Positions 32,958-40,274 of a stretch of 41,602 bases of DNA are shown here, piece by piece (positions within the stretch are counted from its first letter, which is position 1; every line of letters starts with the position of its first letter). Made by a program: the position numbers and the translations under genes. The stretch is from Pseudaestuariivita rosea (GTDB taxonomy: Bacteria > Pseudomonadota > Alphaproteobacteria > Rhodobacterales > Rhodobacteraceae): positions 1 to 41,602 of the forward strand of contig NZ_JACNMP010000029.1 in the NCBI RefSeq assembly GCF_017592335.1, written 5' to 3'. The notes under the pieces are model-generated. The model was not told the DNA's origin. It saw nothing but the letters and a program-made list of their open reading frames with translations, and ran no database searches.

Positions 32958-33350
32958 TTATCGCTGCATTGTCTGCAGATAGCTGACCAGATCAACCATC
33001 ATTTCGCTGGTCAGAATGGGCGTGCCGTCTTCGGCATCAAGTGCTGCACTGCGCCCGTCCAGCATATGGCCAAACATCGGCATAGGGCCGCCATGCGATG
33101 TGATCGGGTCGCGCCCATCGATGCGGAAAACCACGCGCACCATCGGAAAGACACCTTCGTTATTCGCGGTTAGTCGTGTCAAATCAGGGGGCTGGGTGGC
33201 CAGTGCGCCCGTCATTGGTCCGTCACCACGACCGTTTATCCCATGGCAGGTTGCGCAATTCTGAAGAAATATCTGTCGGCCGGCTTCGACGCTTTCGGCA
33301 GATGCGCCCGTTGCCATCAGTCCAAGTATGATCAGTGTTCGGATCAGCAT
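32958..33350 (-). CDS. Small periplasmic c-type cytochrome
   Basis: 130 residues from the ATG at 33348-33350 (after GGAGG). The signal peptide MLIRTLIILGLMATGASA has a normal AxA cleavage site and no lipobox. The haem motif is CATCHG, with Met candidates in GGPMPMFGHM. Blocks NGRGDGPMTG, QPPDLTRLTANN, FPMVRVVFRIDGRD and VSYLQTMQR parallel the lipoprotein cytochrome at 13785-14174, so the two are paralogues with different anchoring. The electron partner is unknown. Confidence 0.87.
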   Translation of the reverse strand: MLIRTLIILGLMATGASAESVEAGRQIFLQNCATCHGINGRGDGPMTGALATQPPDLTRLTANNEGVFPMVRVVFRIDGRDPITSHGGPMPMFGHMLDGRSAALDAEDGTPILTSEMMVDLVSYLQTMQR

Positions 33351-33461
33351 AGCGTCCTCCATCCTGGTGCTTTCGATCCAGTCTAGCGTGTGCCCGAAAA
33401 CAAACTTTGATCCTGATCACGTCGGCGCAAGATTTCAATTGACCAATAAAGCACCGGCAAG

Positions 33462-33490
33462 AAAAAAGGCCCGCCAAACGGGGGCCTTTT
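33462..33490 (-). terminator. Rho-independent terminator of tig
   Basis: On the minus strand a GGCCCCCG...CGGGCC stem with a short TTTGG-type loop is followed by a run of T residues. It lies about 20 bp after the trigger-factor stop. Confidence 0.8.
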
Positions 33491-33510
33491 CAAAGATATA
33501 GATTTTCAGA

Positions 33511-34842
33511 TTACTCTTCTTCCAGCTTTTCGATCGCCTTTTGCAGATCGTCTTTGCTGACTTCTTTTTCTTTGACTTTCGCCAATTCGAAGACGTAATC
33601 GACGACCTTGTCTTCGAACAAAGGCGCACGGATTTGCTGTTGCATCTGCGCGTTTTGCTGAACAAACTCAAAAAATTGGCGTTCCTGACCGGGGTACTGA
33701 CGCGCCTGGTTCATGATCGCTTGCGTCATTTCCGCGTCTGAGACCTGAACTTCCGCCTTCTGGCCCAGCTCGGCCAGCAGAAGGCCCAGCTTCACGCGGC
33801 GTTCGGCCAGTTTGGTATGTTCATCGGTCGGTTCGATTTCAGGGTGATCGTGCCCTTCGACATCAGGGTTTTCTTCGTGCCACAGCTGATGGGCGATCTG
33901 ACCGGCTTCGGCCTTGACCAGCGATTCAGGCAGATCAAAGTTGACCTTTTCATCCAGGGCATCCAGCAATGCGCGCTTCATCACCGCGCGGGCGGCACCG
34001 GCATATTCGGCCTCAAGCCGTTCGCTGATCTGACCTTTCAAACCTGCCAGATCCTCGGCCCCGAATTTTGTGGCCAGTTCATCATCGATCTCGGCCGCTT
34101 TGGGGGCCTTGACCGCTTTGACGGTGCAGGAAAACACGGCGTCTTTTCCGGCCAGATTAGCGGCGCCGTATTCTTCGGGGAAGGTCACTTTGACCTCGAC
34201 CTCTTCACCCGCTTTCGCGCCGACCAGCTGATCTTCGAACCCGGGGATAAAGCTGTTTGAGCCCAGAACCAGCGGATAATCCTCGGCAGCGCCGCCATCA
34301 AAGGCCTCGCCATCGACCTTGCCGACGAAATCGATCACAACCTGATCGCCGTCCTTGGCCTTTGACCCCTTTTTGCGATCATCGAAGCTTTGCGCGGTTT
34401 CGGCCAGGTTTTTCAGCGCCTCGTCAACGGCCTCATCTTCGGCTTTGACCACCAGCTTTTCCAGCGAAATCGACTTCATGTCGACCTCGGGGATTTCTGG
34501 CAAGGCCTCGTAATTCATGTCGACGTGAACGTCGTCGCCTTCTTTCCAGTCCTCGTTGGTCATTTTGACCTCGGGCTGCATGGCGGGGCGGTCGCCGCTA
34601 TCTTCGAAATGCTTGTTCATCGCGCCGTCGATGGCTTCTTGCATGGCCTCGCCCAACAGACGTTGACCGAACTGCTTTTTCAGCAGCGCCATAGGTACCT
34701 TGCCCTTGCGAAAGCCCTTCATTTCGACGTCTGGCTGTGCTTCCGCCAGCTTTTCGTTGACTTTCTCGTCCAGCTCGTTGGCTGTGACGACGATGGAATA
34801 GCCACGCTTGAGGCCGTCGTTCAGGGTCTCGGTGACCTGCAT
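33511..34842 (-). CDS. tig: Trigger factor, ribosome-associated chaperone
   Basis: 443 residues. It binds at the ribosomal exit tunnel and shields nascent chains. The N-terminal ribosome-binding domain contains the signature loop [18 protein letters not shown], the FKBP-type prolyl isomerase domain follows ([38 protein letters not shown]), and the C-terminal domain is helical and ends in an acidic lysine-rich tail. Length fits the family. Its upstream side is the tRNA-Leu remnant 24 bp away; a terminator is downstream. Confidence 0.95.
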   Translation of the reverse strand: MQVTETLNDGLKRGYSIVVTANELDEKVNEKLAEAQPDVEMKGFRKGKVPMALLKKQFGQRLLGEAMQEAIDGAMNKHFEDSGDRPAMQPEVKMTNEDWKEGDDVHVDMNYEALPEIPEVDMKSISLEKLVVKAEDEAVDEALKNLAETAQSFDDRKKGSKAKDGDQVVIDFVGKVDGEAFDGGAAEDYPLVLGSNSFIPGFEDQLVGAKAGEEVEVKVTFPEEYGAANLAGKDAVFSCTVKAVKAPKAAEIDDELATKFGAEDLAGLKGQISERLEAEYAGAARAVMKRALLDALDEKVNFDLPESLVKAEAGQIAHQLWHEENPDVEGHDHPEIEPTDEHTKLAERRVKLGLLLAELGQKAEVQVSDAEMTQAIMNQARQYPGQERQFFEFVQQNAQMQQQIRAPLFEDKVVDYVFELAKVKEKEVSKDDLQKAIEKLEEE

Positions 34843-34865
34843 CTATGTATCCTTCTCACGTTATT

Positions 34866-34918
34866 TGGTGCGGGTGGAGGGACTTGAACCCCCACGCCTT
34901 GCGGCGCCAGAACCTAAA
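34866..34918 (-). tRNA. tRNA-Leu(UAG) 3' portion only: attachment-site remnant
   Basis: Read on the minus strand, the sequence runs TTTAGGT (anticodon loop, anticodon TAG), TCTGG (3' anticodon stem), the long class-II variable arm GCGCCGCAAGGCGT, the T arm with GGTTCAAGTCC, and the acceptor strand CCACCCGCACCA. The D arm, 5' acceptor strand and 5' anticodon stem are missing, and upstream sequence does not pair. A cut in the anticodon loop is typical of integration by tyrosine recombinases into tRNA genes. The piece cannot make a functional tRNA. Confidence 0.85.
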
Positions 34919-35048
34919 TTCCACGAACTCCACAGCGGATCAAGCAGATAGCGAAAAAGTTTCGCAAGACAAAGCGAAAACGCAACGTGAACCTGCGAAA
35001 AACCGAATATCGACCATATCCAAATACATCAAGCCCAACCATAAGCGC

Positions 35049-35402
35049 ATGTCGCGTGTTTTGGGCTATTGCCTGACGACGGGTGATTTTGAGGGCTGGA
35101 CGGCTTTCGCAGCCCTCGCAATGGCGCGGCTGACTGTTGAAGAACGCGCCGCCCTGGCCTGGGCTGCGCTTCAGTCTCTGGACACACCCGAACAGGCCGA
35201 GCTGGTCACCGAGGCCGTTCTAACCCCCGCTGGCGATCCGCTGCCCACCTTCCTCAATCCTATGCAAGACGCCCGGTGGTGGGCCGAGATGGCGACCAAT
35301 ACCGAACGCAAAGCCTACGCTCTGGCGGCCTATGAGGCGCTGCCATTTGCCGATCAGATGGCGTTCCGCAGGCATATCACCGAAATTGAGATCGCTGCAT
35401 GA
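35049..35402 (+). CDS. Hypothetical protein in integrated element (117 aa)
   Basis: MSRVLGYCLTTGDFEGWTAF begins a 117-residue helical, alanine-rich protein with segments LTVEERAALAWAALQSLDTP and RKAYALAAYEALPFADQMAF. No family recognised. The frame extends upstream to 34845 through the tRNA remnant (giving a GWRDLNPH-type tRNA read-through), so the ATG at 35049 is preferred. Its stop overlaps the next start (ATGA), indicating an operon. Confidence 0.55.
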   Translation: MSRVLGYCLTTGDFEGWTAFAALAMARLTVEERAALAWAALQSLDTPEQAELVTEAVLTPAGDPLPTFLNPMQDARWWAEMATNTERKAYALAAYEALPFADQMAFRRHITEIEIAA

Positions 35403-35668
35403 AGATGCACGTCGCTGAGCGCAGAGTTGCCTTTTGTCTAGTCCATTGGACGTCAGATTTCCACGCGTTGATCTCGATGGACATGACCGTTGAATACACC
35501 GCCGGGTTTGGCCTGACGACCGCAGATATTCCTGCCGATCTGTCTGAGGCGCTGATGGACCAGGCCGCGCTTCACTATGACGGCCGGTCACCGATGGACG
35601 CCAGGGGCCCGTCCGCATCGCCGCATATCGCGTGGGTCAGCGCTAGGTATCGCGGGGTGGCGCTATGA
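35399..35668 (+). CDS. Hypothetical protein in integrated element (89 aa)
   Basis: 89 residues starting at an ATG that overlaps the previous stop; its own stop overlaps the next ATG at 35665. Contains CLVHWTSDFHALISMDMTVE and IPADLSEALMDQAALHYDG. No recognisable domain. The tight coupling with both neighbours supports that it is real. Confidence 0.5.
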   Translation: MKMHVAERRVAFCLVHWTSDFHALISMDMTVEYTAGFGLTTADIPADLSEALMDQAALHYDGRSPMDARGPSASPHIAWVSARYRGVAL

Positions 35669-36327
35669 CGGGGCATTGCGTTGAAGAATTGCTATGGCAC
35701 ATGCGCCCATTGTCTGAGAACGCCGCTACAGAATGGGAGCGTAAATTCGCAGCTGACATGGCCAAGCGCGGCCATTGGAAGAACTGGAAACCCAGCAAAA
35801 AGCAGATGCAGATCATGCGCCGCTTGGTGCGTGATGCCTTTGGGCAGTCTGACGGCATTCGTCTTACCGATGACACACCGATGTCACGGCAAGAAAAGGG
35901 CGCAAGCCTGCCCAGCAAACGGTCGTGCCGATGCGGAACGAGGCATTTGCGGGTGACCCAAAGCTCTTTTGGGATCGGACGAACCTGCAGACGCTCTGTC
36001 CGCATCATCACGACAGGCAAAAGCAACGGGCTGAGCTGCGAGGCTATTCCGAGGAACGCGGGGCAGATGGGTGGCCCATCGATCCGAACCATCCGGCCAA
36101 CAAGTAACACCATACCCACCCTATCCAGTGGAGTGGGTGGGGGTGGTTGGATCAAAAAGGGGGCTGGCTCTGGGACCGGAGAGGGAGCCTTTCTTCGGAC
36201 TGTGTCGAAATTGAATAGAAAAAGTCACTCTCGAGAAAAGGATCCTAAAGACAGTGGCAAATCGCACTTCAACGGGTGCGCGAATGTTTTGCGCGCGCCG
36301 AGACAATCGAACCATAGAGAGAGGTGA
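35665..36327 (+). CDS. Phage-like ORF, C-terminal part probably out of frame
   Basis: The first 70 or so residues look genuine (VEELLWHMRPLSENAATEWE, GHWKNWKPSKKQMQIMRRLV) and are of a type seen in phage-like loci, though I cannot name a family. After about residue 72 (35880) the translation becomes Ser/Arg/Gly-rich and conflicts with a clear HNH-nuclease reading in another frame, so the annotated 220-residue length is probably an artefact of a frameshift or deletion. The ATG overlaps the preceding stop. Confidence 0.4.
   Translation: MTGHCVEELLWHMRPLSENAATEWERKFAADMAKRGHWKNWKPSKKQMQIMRRLVRDAFGQSDGIRLTDDTPMSRQEKGASLPSKRSCRCGTRHLRVTQSSFGIGRTCRRSVRIITTGKSNGLSCEAIPRNAGQMGGPSIRTIRPTSNTIPTLSSGVGGGGWIKKGAGSGTGEGAFLRTVSKLNRKSHSREKDPKDSGKSHFNGCANVLRAPRQSNHRER
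35874..36107 (+). pseudogene. HNH endonuclease, C-terminal fragment
   Basis: An open stretch of 77 codons, without a good start, reads DPKLFWDRTNLQTLCPHHHD followed by RQKQ and RGADGWPIDPNHPANK. The FWDxxNLQxLCxxHHDxKxQ pattern and GADGWPxDPNHP ending are the C-terminal half of phage-type HNH nucleases that work next to terminase genes in head-morphogenesis clusters. The N-terminal half with the first metal/Cys motif is missing. The upstream stop is at 35871-35873; the neighbouring coupled ORF enters in a different frame. Confidence 0.65.
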
Positions 36328-36338
36328 AGAATAAGGCG

Positions 36339-36628
36339 CCCCTGCGCGCCGAAGCAACGCAGGGCAGATGTGGTGGACCGGGCTAACAACGGTGGCGCCA
36401 CGGGTGATTGCATACCACGGGCGGGATCAGATGCAGAGGGCAGTCCGAAAGGTTGAGGCCCGATCCCCGGCACCGCGCTCAGGTGTCGCAAGCAGCAACC
36501 AACCAACTGGCAGAAGCGCATGACCAGTTGGGCCAAAAGCGAAGGGACGGCTCCGAAGAGCAGGCTCTAGACGCTGGAGGCATAGGGACTGCCAGGAGCC
36601 GCGCGCTCGTGGGCAGTCGTCCTATGCC
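36339..36628. other. Hairpin-dense segment: candidate structured RNA, strand undecided
   Basis: About 290 nt with successive strong stems: CCCTGCG/CGCAGGG (36340-36364); GGGATC plus GGGC pairing GCCC plus GATCCC (36423-36467, closing a CCGAAAGG loop); GGCACC/GGTGTC (36469-36487); CCAACTGG/CCAGTTGG (36503-36531); GCTC-CGAA-GAGC (36550-36561); and GGCATAGG plus GACTGCC pairing GGCAGTC plus CCTATGCC (36579-36628) with one 2-nt bulge. No frame crosses it with protein-like composition; the longest short one is about 51 codons at 36369-36524. Plus strand gives a GAAA loop, minus strand a C(UUCG)G loop, so orientation is open. It matches no RNA class I know. Confidence 0.45.
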
Positions 36629-36944
36629 TTCTGCTCAGAGACTCACCAAAGAGCAAGACAGATATTGAGGATTTTTGAAATGGCACAGAGAGGAAAGGAA
36701 GCTGTTGAAGGCAGATTATTCAGCGCTGCCGCCTGCCAAGTCATCGCATCATCAGTTTGACCTTTTTGGCAACGGCTTCAATGGCGCCTATATAAAGTTA
36801 CAGCAGAACCAAGTCAGAGACTTCGGAATTTTTGCGCAAGGTGAGGCACTGATCGATGTTGCCCCTACAGAAAACTCTATGAGCCAGTTGTTGGGCTGGA
36901 TTGAGAATTGTTATATTATCAAGCTTCTTAGTGAAGTCTGGGCT
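36629..36944. other. Unassigned sequence between hairpin segment and gspK
   Basis: AT-richer than the segment before it. An ATG at 36680 (after AGGATTTTTGAA) gives 26 codons beginning MAQRGKEAVEG, which recalls the first residues of phage terminase small subunits but stops at once. A frame from 36675 is open to 36944 and on into gspK antisense, with GWIENCYIIKLLSEVWALL; it has no recognisable domain. Probably eroded element DNA. Confidence 0.4.
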
Positions 36945-37631
36945 TTACTGACTGGACAGAATGCGGGGGGTGCCGCCCTGGGGCGCGTGGACGGCGCCGA
37001 TCAGGCGGCCATCTCTGTAGATCACGTAATTGGCGTTTGAGGGTGGTGTGGAAAAGGCAGGAGCGACGAGTTCGGACAGTTGATCGCGTGTGCCGGTCTG
37101 GCTTGTGACCAGTTCCAGCACAGCCAGAGGAGCCACATCGGGGGCGATGCCGGTCCGGCCGGACTGAACGGTCGCGATCTGGTGCAGGCGTGTGGTGACC
37201 TGCCAGGGCAGGCCGGTGATGCGGGGCAGATCCTCGACCCGGATCAGGCGGCGCCCCAGACGGCGCCAGTCACGATAAGCGCGCAGGGCGGCGTCGCGGT
37301 CAGCGCTGGTTTCGGTTAGATCGTCGAAGAGTAACTCCAGCAGGTCAGGGGAGGCGGTGTTCAGATCGATCAGGCCACCGACATCCTGGAACCGGATGTC
37401 TTCAGTCGCAGGGGGCTGGTTGTTGGTCAGCAGCGCCATCGACAGGCGCAATGTGTCGCGGTTGGTGTGGCCGGTCAGCGCGACCTGGCGGTCCAGCGAT
37501 GCCTCTTGCAGGCGGGTCATGGTGCGTTCGCTGGCCACGGCCAGCAGCACGGTCAGTACTGCCAGTGAAAACAGTACGGTGACAAGGGCAAAACCAGCGC
37601 GGTTTTTGGCTTTCCAAGGGGTCTGTGACAT
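36945..37631 (-). CDS. gspK: Type II secretion minor pseudopilin GspK-like
   Basis: 228 residues from the ATG at 37629-37631; an upstream ATG at 37670 overlaps the divergent peptidase gene. The prepilin signal is KNRAGFALVTVLFSLAVLTV, with a cleavable Gly before Phe and no Glu at position +5, which is characteristic of GspK. The body has LIDLNTASPDLLELLFDDLT and a helix-hairpin-helix-like VEDLPRITGLPWQV. Shorter than typical GspK (about 280-330). It would cap the pseudopilus tip. No gspL or gspM follows; the sequence beyond the stop is the decayed element. Confidence 0.78.
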   Translation of the reverse strand: MSQTPWKAKNRAGFALVTVLFSLAVLTVLLAVASERTMTRLQEASLDRQVALTGHTNRDTLRLSMALLTNNQPPATEDIRFQDVGGLIDLNTASPDLLELLFDDLTETSADRDAALRAYRDWRRLGRRLIRVEDLPRITGLPWQVTTRLHQIATVQSGRTGIAPDVAPLAVLELVTSQTGTRDQLSELVAPAFSTPPSNANYVIYRDGRLIGAVHAPQGGTPRILSSQ

Positions 37632-37668
37632 GGCACTTGGATAGCGGATTGAACGGCTTTTGGAAATC

Positions 37669-38187
37669 ATGTCGCGACCTGTTCTGATTTTATTGCATGG
37701 TGTTGTTTATGCAGGCGCATTCGCGGTGCTGCAGGGCCCGTGGTTCAGTGTGGTGCTGGGGGCGTGTCTGATCTGGGCCAGCGTGGTGGATTTCGAACGG
37801 TTCGAGATCCCGGATCTGGCCAGTCTGTTCCTGTTTGTGACCGGGCTGGCCGTTGCGTATGGCGCGGGTGTTTTGGTTTGGCATGTGGCAGGCGCTGTGC
37901 TGTGGGCCGCGCTGTTTTGGGCTGTGGCTGCGTTTTATCGGCGCTATCGCGGATGGGATGGCCTGGGGTTTGGCGATGTGAAGCTGATCGCGGGCATCGC
38001 GGCCTGGGTGGGTTTTTACGGCACAATCTGGGTTGTTTTCGCGGCGGCCATTGCGGGCATCGGCATGCTTTTGATAAATGCTGTACTTAAGGGCGGTCAA
38101 TTTCAGGGGTCGCAGCAATCGGCGGTCGCTTTTGGGCCGTTTCTTTGTTTTTCGGCATGGGCCGTTTGGCTGACAGGAGTTTCTTGA
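37669..38187 (+). CDS. Prepilin peptidase (A24 family)
   Basis: 172 residues, polytopic membrane aspartyl protease that trims prepilin leaders. The two catalytic Asp are in VDFERFEIPD and GWDGLGFGDVKLIAG (GxGD-type motif). It lacks the N-terminal cysteine/methylase domain of full PilD, as many short alphaproteobacterial CpaA/A24 enzymes do. It starts within 40 bp of the divergent gspK start and overlaps the gspG start (TGATG), so it probably processes both pseudopilins. A TTG at 37660 is an alternative start. Confidence 0.85.
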   Translation: MSRPVLILLHGVVYAGAFAVLQGPWFSVVLGACLIWASVVDFERFEIPDLASLFLFVTGLAVAYGAGVLVWHVAGAVLWAALFWAVAAFYRRYRGWDGLGFGDVKLIAGIAAWVGFYGTIWVVFAAAIAGIGMLLINAVLKGGQFQGSQQSAVAFGPFLCFSAWAVWLTGVS

Positions 38188-38621
38188 TGCGCATTGTCAA
38201 ACCCTTGCAGAAGATGGGTCGCAGGGCCGGGGCCACTATTCTTGAGGTGCTGATTGTTCTGTCGATTATTGCGTTGATCGCCGCTGTGGTTGGTCCGCGA
38301 CTGGTGGGGTATCTGGGTCGGGCCAAAACCGAGACGGCCGAGCTGCAGGTGAAAAACCTGGGCGAGGCGGTGCAGCTGTTCTATATTGACATGGGCCGCT
38401 ATCCGACGACGTCCGAAGGCTTGGGTGTGCTGGTTAATGCCCCCGCAGGCGAGGCTGCGTGGCAGGGCCCCTATATGCCGACTGCGGATGCACTGGTTGA
38501 TCCGTGGGGGCGGGATTATGTATATGAAGAACCGACAGGGCAAGGGGCGTTCACGATCCAATCTTTGGGCCGTGACGGGTCCCGCGGCGGTACGGGCGAA
38601 GATACGGATGTAAGCTTTTGA
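38187..38621 (+). CDS. gspG: Type II secretion major pseudopilin GspG-like
   Basis: 144 residues from the ATG at 38187 (after AGGAG). The prepilin signal is RRAGATILEVLIVLSIIALI with Glu at +5 of the processed form; Ala replaces the usual Phe at +1. GspG hallmarks follow: EAVQLFYIDMGRYPTTSEGL, GPYMP, DPWGRDYVYEEP, SLGRDGSRGGTGED with the calcium-loop acidic residues. Coupled to the peptidase gene. No further T2SS gene follows downstream. Confidence 0.88.
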   Translation: MRIVKPLQKMGRRAGATILEVLIVLSIIALIAAVVGPRLVGYLGRAKTETAELQVKNLGEAVQLFYIDMGRYPTTSEGLGVLVNAPAGEAAWQGPYMPTADALVDPWGRDYVYEEPTGQGAFTIQSLGRDGSRGGTGEDTDVSF

Positions 38622-38649
38622 TCTAAAAACTGTCCTGAAGTGTCCATCG

Positions 38650-38800
38650 GACAGATTCGGACAGTTCAAGACACTTTCGGACTTCCGCTACGACAGAGAC
38701 AATGACAGATAAAAGAAAAGACAGGACAAGACAGTCTGTTGTGGCCAGATCCCAACCAGTATCGTGTACAGCTAGACTATTTGACTAAGACTAGACAGCT
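38650..38800. repeat. GGACAG/GACAG short-repeat tract
   Basis: CGGACAG occurs twice within 15 bp near 38650-38665, followed by GACA, GGAC, CGACAG, GACA, GACAG, GACAG, GGACA and AGACAG up to about 38740 and GACTA-type variants further on. CTGTCC complements lie just before. The spacing is irregular, so it is not a clean tandem array. Confidence 0.4.
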
Positions 38801-38994
38801 GCAGATCAAAGGCTTTTTGAGATGATCGGCGGCATTTCTGTCATGGGGGGGAGGGTAAAACTTGGAACAGCAGCAGCCCTAGACCCGTGCTTCTCTCAGT
38901 CAGAGATTTTTTCACGTAAATGGAAAATTCAGGTGTTTCAAAGTGCTGAGAAAAGTGCAGTTTTGGAATTCCATTGGTTAGATCATCAACAAAT

Positions 38995-39008
38995 ATGATT
39001 TAAATCAA
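38995..39008. promoter_or_regulatory. FNR/FnrL-like site ATGAT-TTAA-ATCAA
   Basis: It matches TTGATNNNNATCAA at 9 of 10 fixed positions. It lies about 175 bp upstream of the nucleotidyltransferase-fold gene in AT-rich DNA, so chance is not excluded. Confidence 0.35.
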
Positions 39009-39143
39009 TAGCTTAAAGTATAAAGAGTTAAACAATCGAAGCATATATCGACATTGCTGTATGAGATATTGCATTTATTTTTCGGCTAGAGTGGCATTTT
39101 AGAGCTGGCCTTGGATTTTTGGACAGGATCAGCCCTTGCTTTA

Positions 39144-39170
39144 CCTACACGGAAAAAATATTTGTGTAGG
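39144..39170 (+). promoter_or_regulatory. Inverted repeat CCTACAC/GTGTAGG in the 5' leader
   Basis: Two exact 7-bp arms are separated by 13 AT-rich bases and end 1-2 bases before the AAAGGAG ribosome site (39172-39178). It could be an operator or a leader hairpin affecting translation of the 39184 gene. Confidence 0.5.
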
Positions 39171-39183
39171 CAAAGGAGTATTC

Positions 39184-40179
39184 ATGATCGAAACGATTCC
39201 GCTTGGGCTGCAGACCACCTATCAGGATGTGCTGGACCGCCATCGCCGCAGGCCGGTGCCCGATCTAGAGGGCAGCCTTTTGCAAACCAGGGATGGCTAT
39301 TGGGTGGCCCGTCAGCGGATGGGCGACCGTGTGCTGGAACGCCGGATTGGTCCGGACACGCCCGAAAATCGGAAACGGGTTGAGGTCATCAAGCGCCAGC
39401 AGGACGATTTACAAGCCTGGCGCCAAGAGGTCAGTGCCCTTGTTGCGCAGCTGCGTGCCGCGCGTCTGCCTGTTCCTGCCATCGGGACGGGCAAGCTGAT
39501 CAACGCACTGTCCCGTACCGGTTTGTTTGAGAAAGGCGGTGTGCTGGCGGGCACCCATGCTTTCGGGCTTTATGCGCTTGAACTTGGGGTTCGGCTAAAG
39601 GATGCCCTGGCCATGACCGAGGATGTGGATGTTGCTGCAACGCGATCGGTCAGCATCATCACTGATGCGCAGATCAGCCTGTTCAACCCGATTGATGCGA
39701 TTGGGTTGCAGCCGGTCGCAAGCCCGATGGAAAAGCACCCGGTGCGGTGGTCGATGCAGGACGGCACGGTTCTGGATATTCTGACGCCACGGCAACGGGG
39801 CGGCGAAGCGATTGTGCATCATAAGGGGCTTGGCGTGTGGGCGCAGGCGTTGCCCTATCTGGAGTTCAGTTTGACTGATCCGATTGAGGCGGTCGTGCTG
39901 TATCGTGAGGGCATCCTGGTTCGCATCCCGGCGCCTGAACGTTATGCAATCCACAAGCTGATTGTCGCATCCGCACGCACCGGGACGCATCGTGCAAAAT
40001 CGCAAAAAGACCTGCAACAGGCGGCGGCCCTGGTTGAAGTTCTGGCCGAGGCACGGCCCTATGAATTGCAAACCGCCTTCAATGATGCAATGTCCCGCGG
40101 TTCGAAATGGCAGCAAGCTATACAAGCCTCACTGAAGCAGCGCCCTGATGTCGCCGCGATAATCGAAATGAGAGGATAG
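39184..40179 (+). CDS. GSU2403-type nucleotidyltransferase-fold protein
   Basis: 331 residues from the ATG at 39184, placed 5 bases after AAAGGAG. It fits the NTP_transf_8 (GSU2403) family. An N-terminal helical region contains WVARQRMGDRVLERRIGPDT and RVEVIKRQQDDLQAWRQEVS. The nucleotidyltransferase core GTHAFGLYALELGVRL then TEDVDVA carries the acidic pair, and LEFSLTDPIEAVVLYREGIL with APERYAIHKLIVA follows. The biochemical role of the family is unknown; the fold is shared with AbiEii-type toxins and other nucleotidyltransferases. It is a single-gene unit behind an elaborate spacer. Confidence 0.8.
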   Translation: MIETIPLGLQTTYQDVLDRHRRRPVPDLEGSLLQTRDGYWVARQRMGDRVLERRIGPDTPENRKRVEVIKRQQDDLQAWRQEVSALVAQLRAARLPVPAIGTGKLINALSRTGLFEKGGVLAGTHAFGLYALELGVRLKDALAMTEDVDVAATRSVSIITDAQISLFNPIDAIGLQPVASPMEKHPVRWSMQDGTVLDILTPRQRGGEAIVHHKGLGVWAQALPYLEFSLTDPIEAVVLYREGILVRIPAPERYAIHKLIVASARTGTHRAKSQKDLQQAAALVEVLAEARPYELQTAFNDAMSRGSKWQQAIQASLKQRPDVAAIIEMRG

Positions 40180-40274
40180 AACTTTATTCGACTGACAAAA
40201 CAGATTGCACCCATGGTCCATATCAACTCCCGATAAGTTCGTCACGCCCTCCCATTGTTGTAACATATCTTATA

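Larger units (their letters stand above)
34919..36944. mobile_element. Decayed integrated element (prophage-like remnant)
   Basis: It begins exactly where the tRNA-Leu identity ends and reaches the gspK stop. It holds three ATGA-coupled small plus-strand ORFs, an HNH-nuclease C-terminal fragment, a hairpin-dense GC-rich segment and a short AT-richer tail. No integrase, and no intact tRNA-Leu at the right side, is visible in the window, so the element is incomplete or its other end is elsewhere. The right boundary is taken from the start of host-like T2SS sequence and is uncertain. Confidence 0.6.
38622..39183. other. Long AT-rich spacer with repeats and regulatory-like sites
   Basis: 562 bases without a gene. 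The first 150 are dense in GGACAG/GACAG-type repeats, the middle is GC-neutral, and 38930-39110 is strongly AT-rich. It contains an FNR-like site at 38995-39008 and a 7-bp inverted repeat at 39144-39170 before the next gene's ribosome site. It probably holds the promoter of the 39184 gene, but no -35/-10 pair is convincing. Confidence 0.5.

Noticed and set aside
34845-35048. N-terminal extension of the 117-aa protein through the tRNA remnant
   Set aside because: The GWRDLNPHALRRQNLN-type start is the familiar translation of tRNA-Leu antisense DNA, not a protein.
36339-36628. Group I or group II intron
   Set aside because: No domain V-like GAGC...GAAA...GYUC hairpin for group II and no convincing P7/P3 core pairing for group I could be identified.
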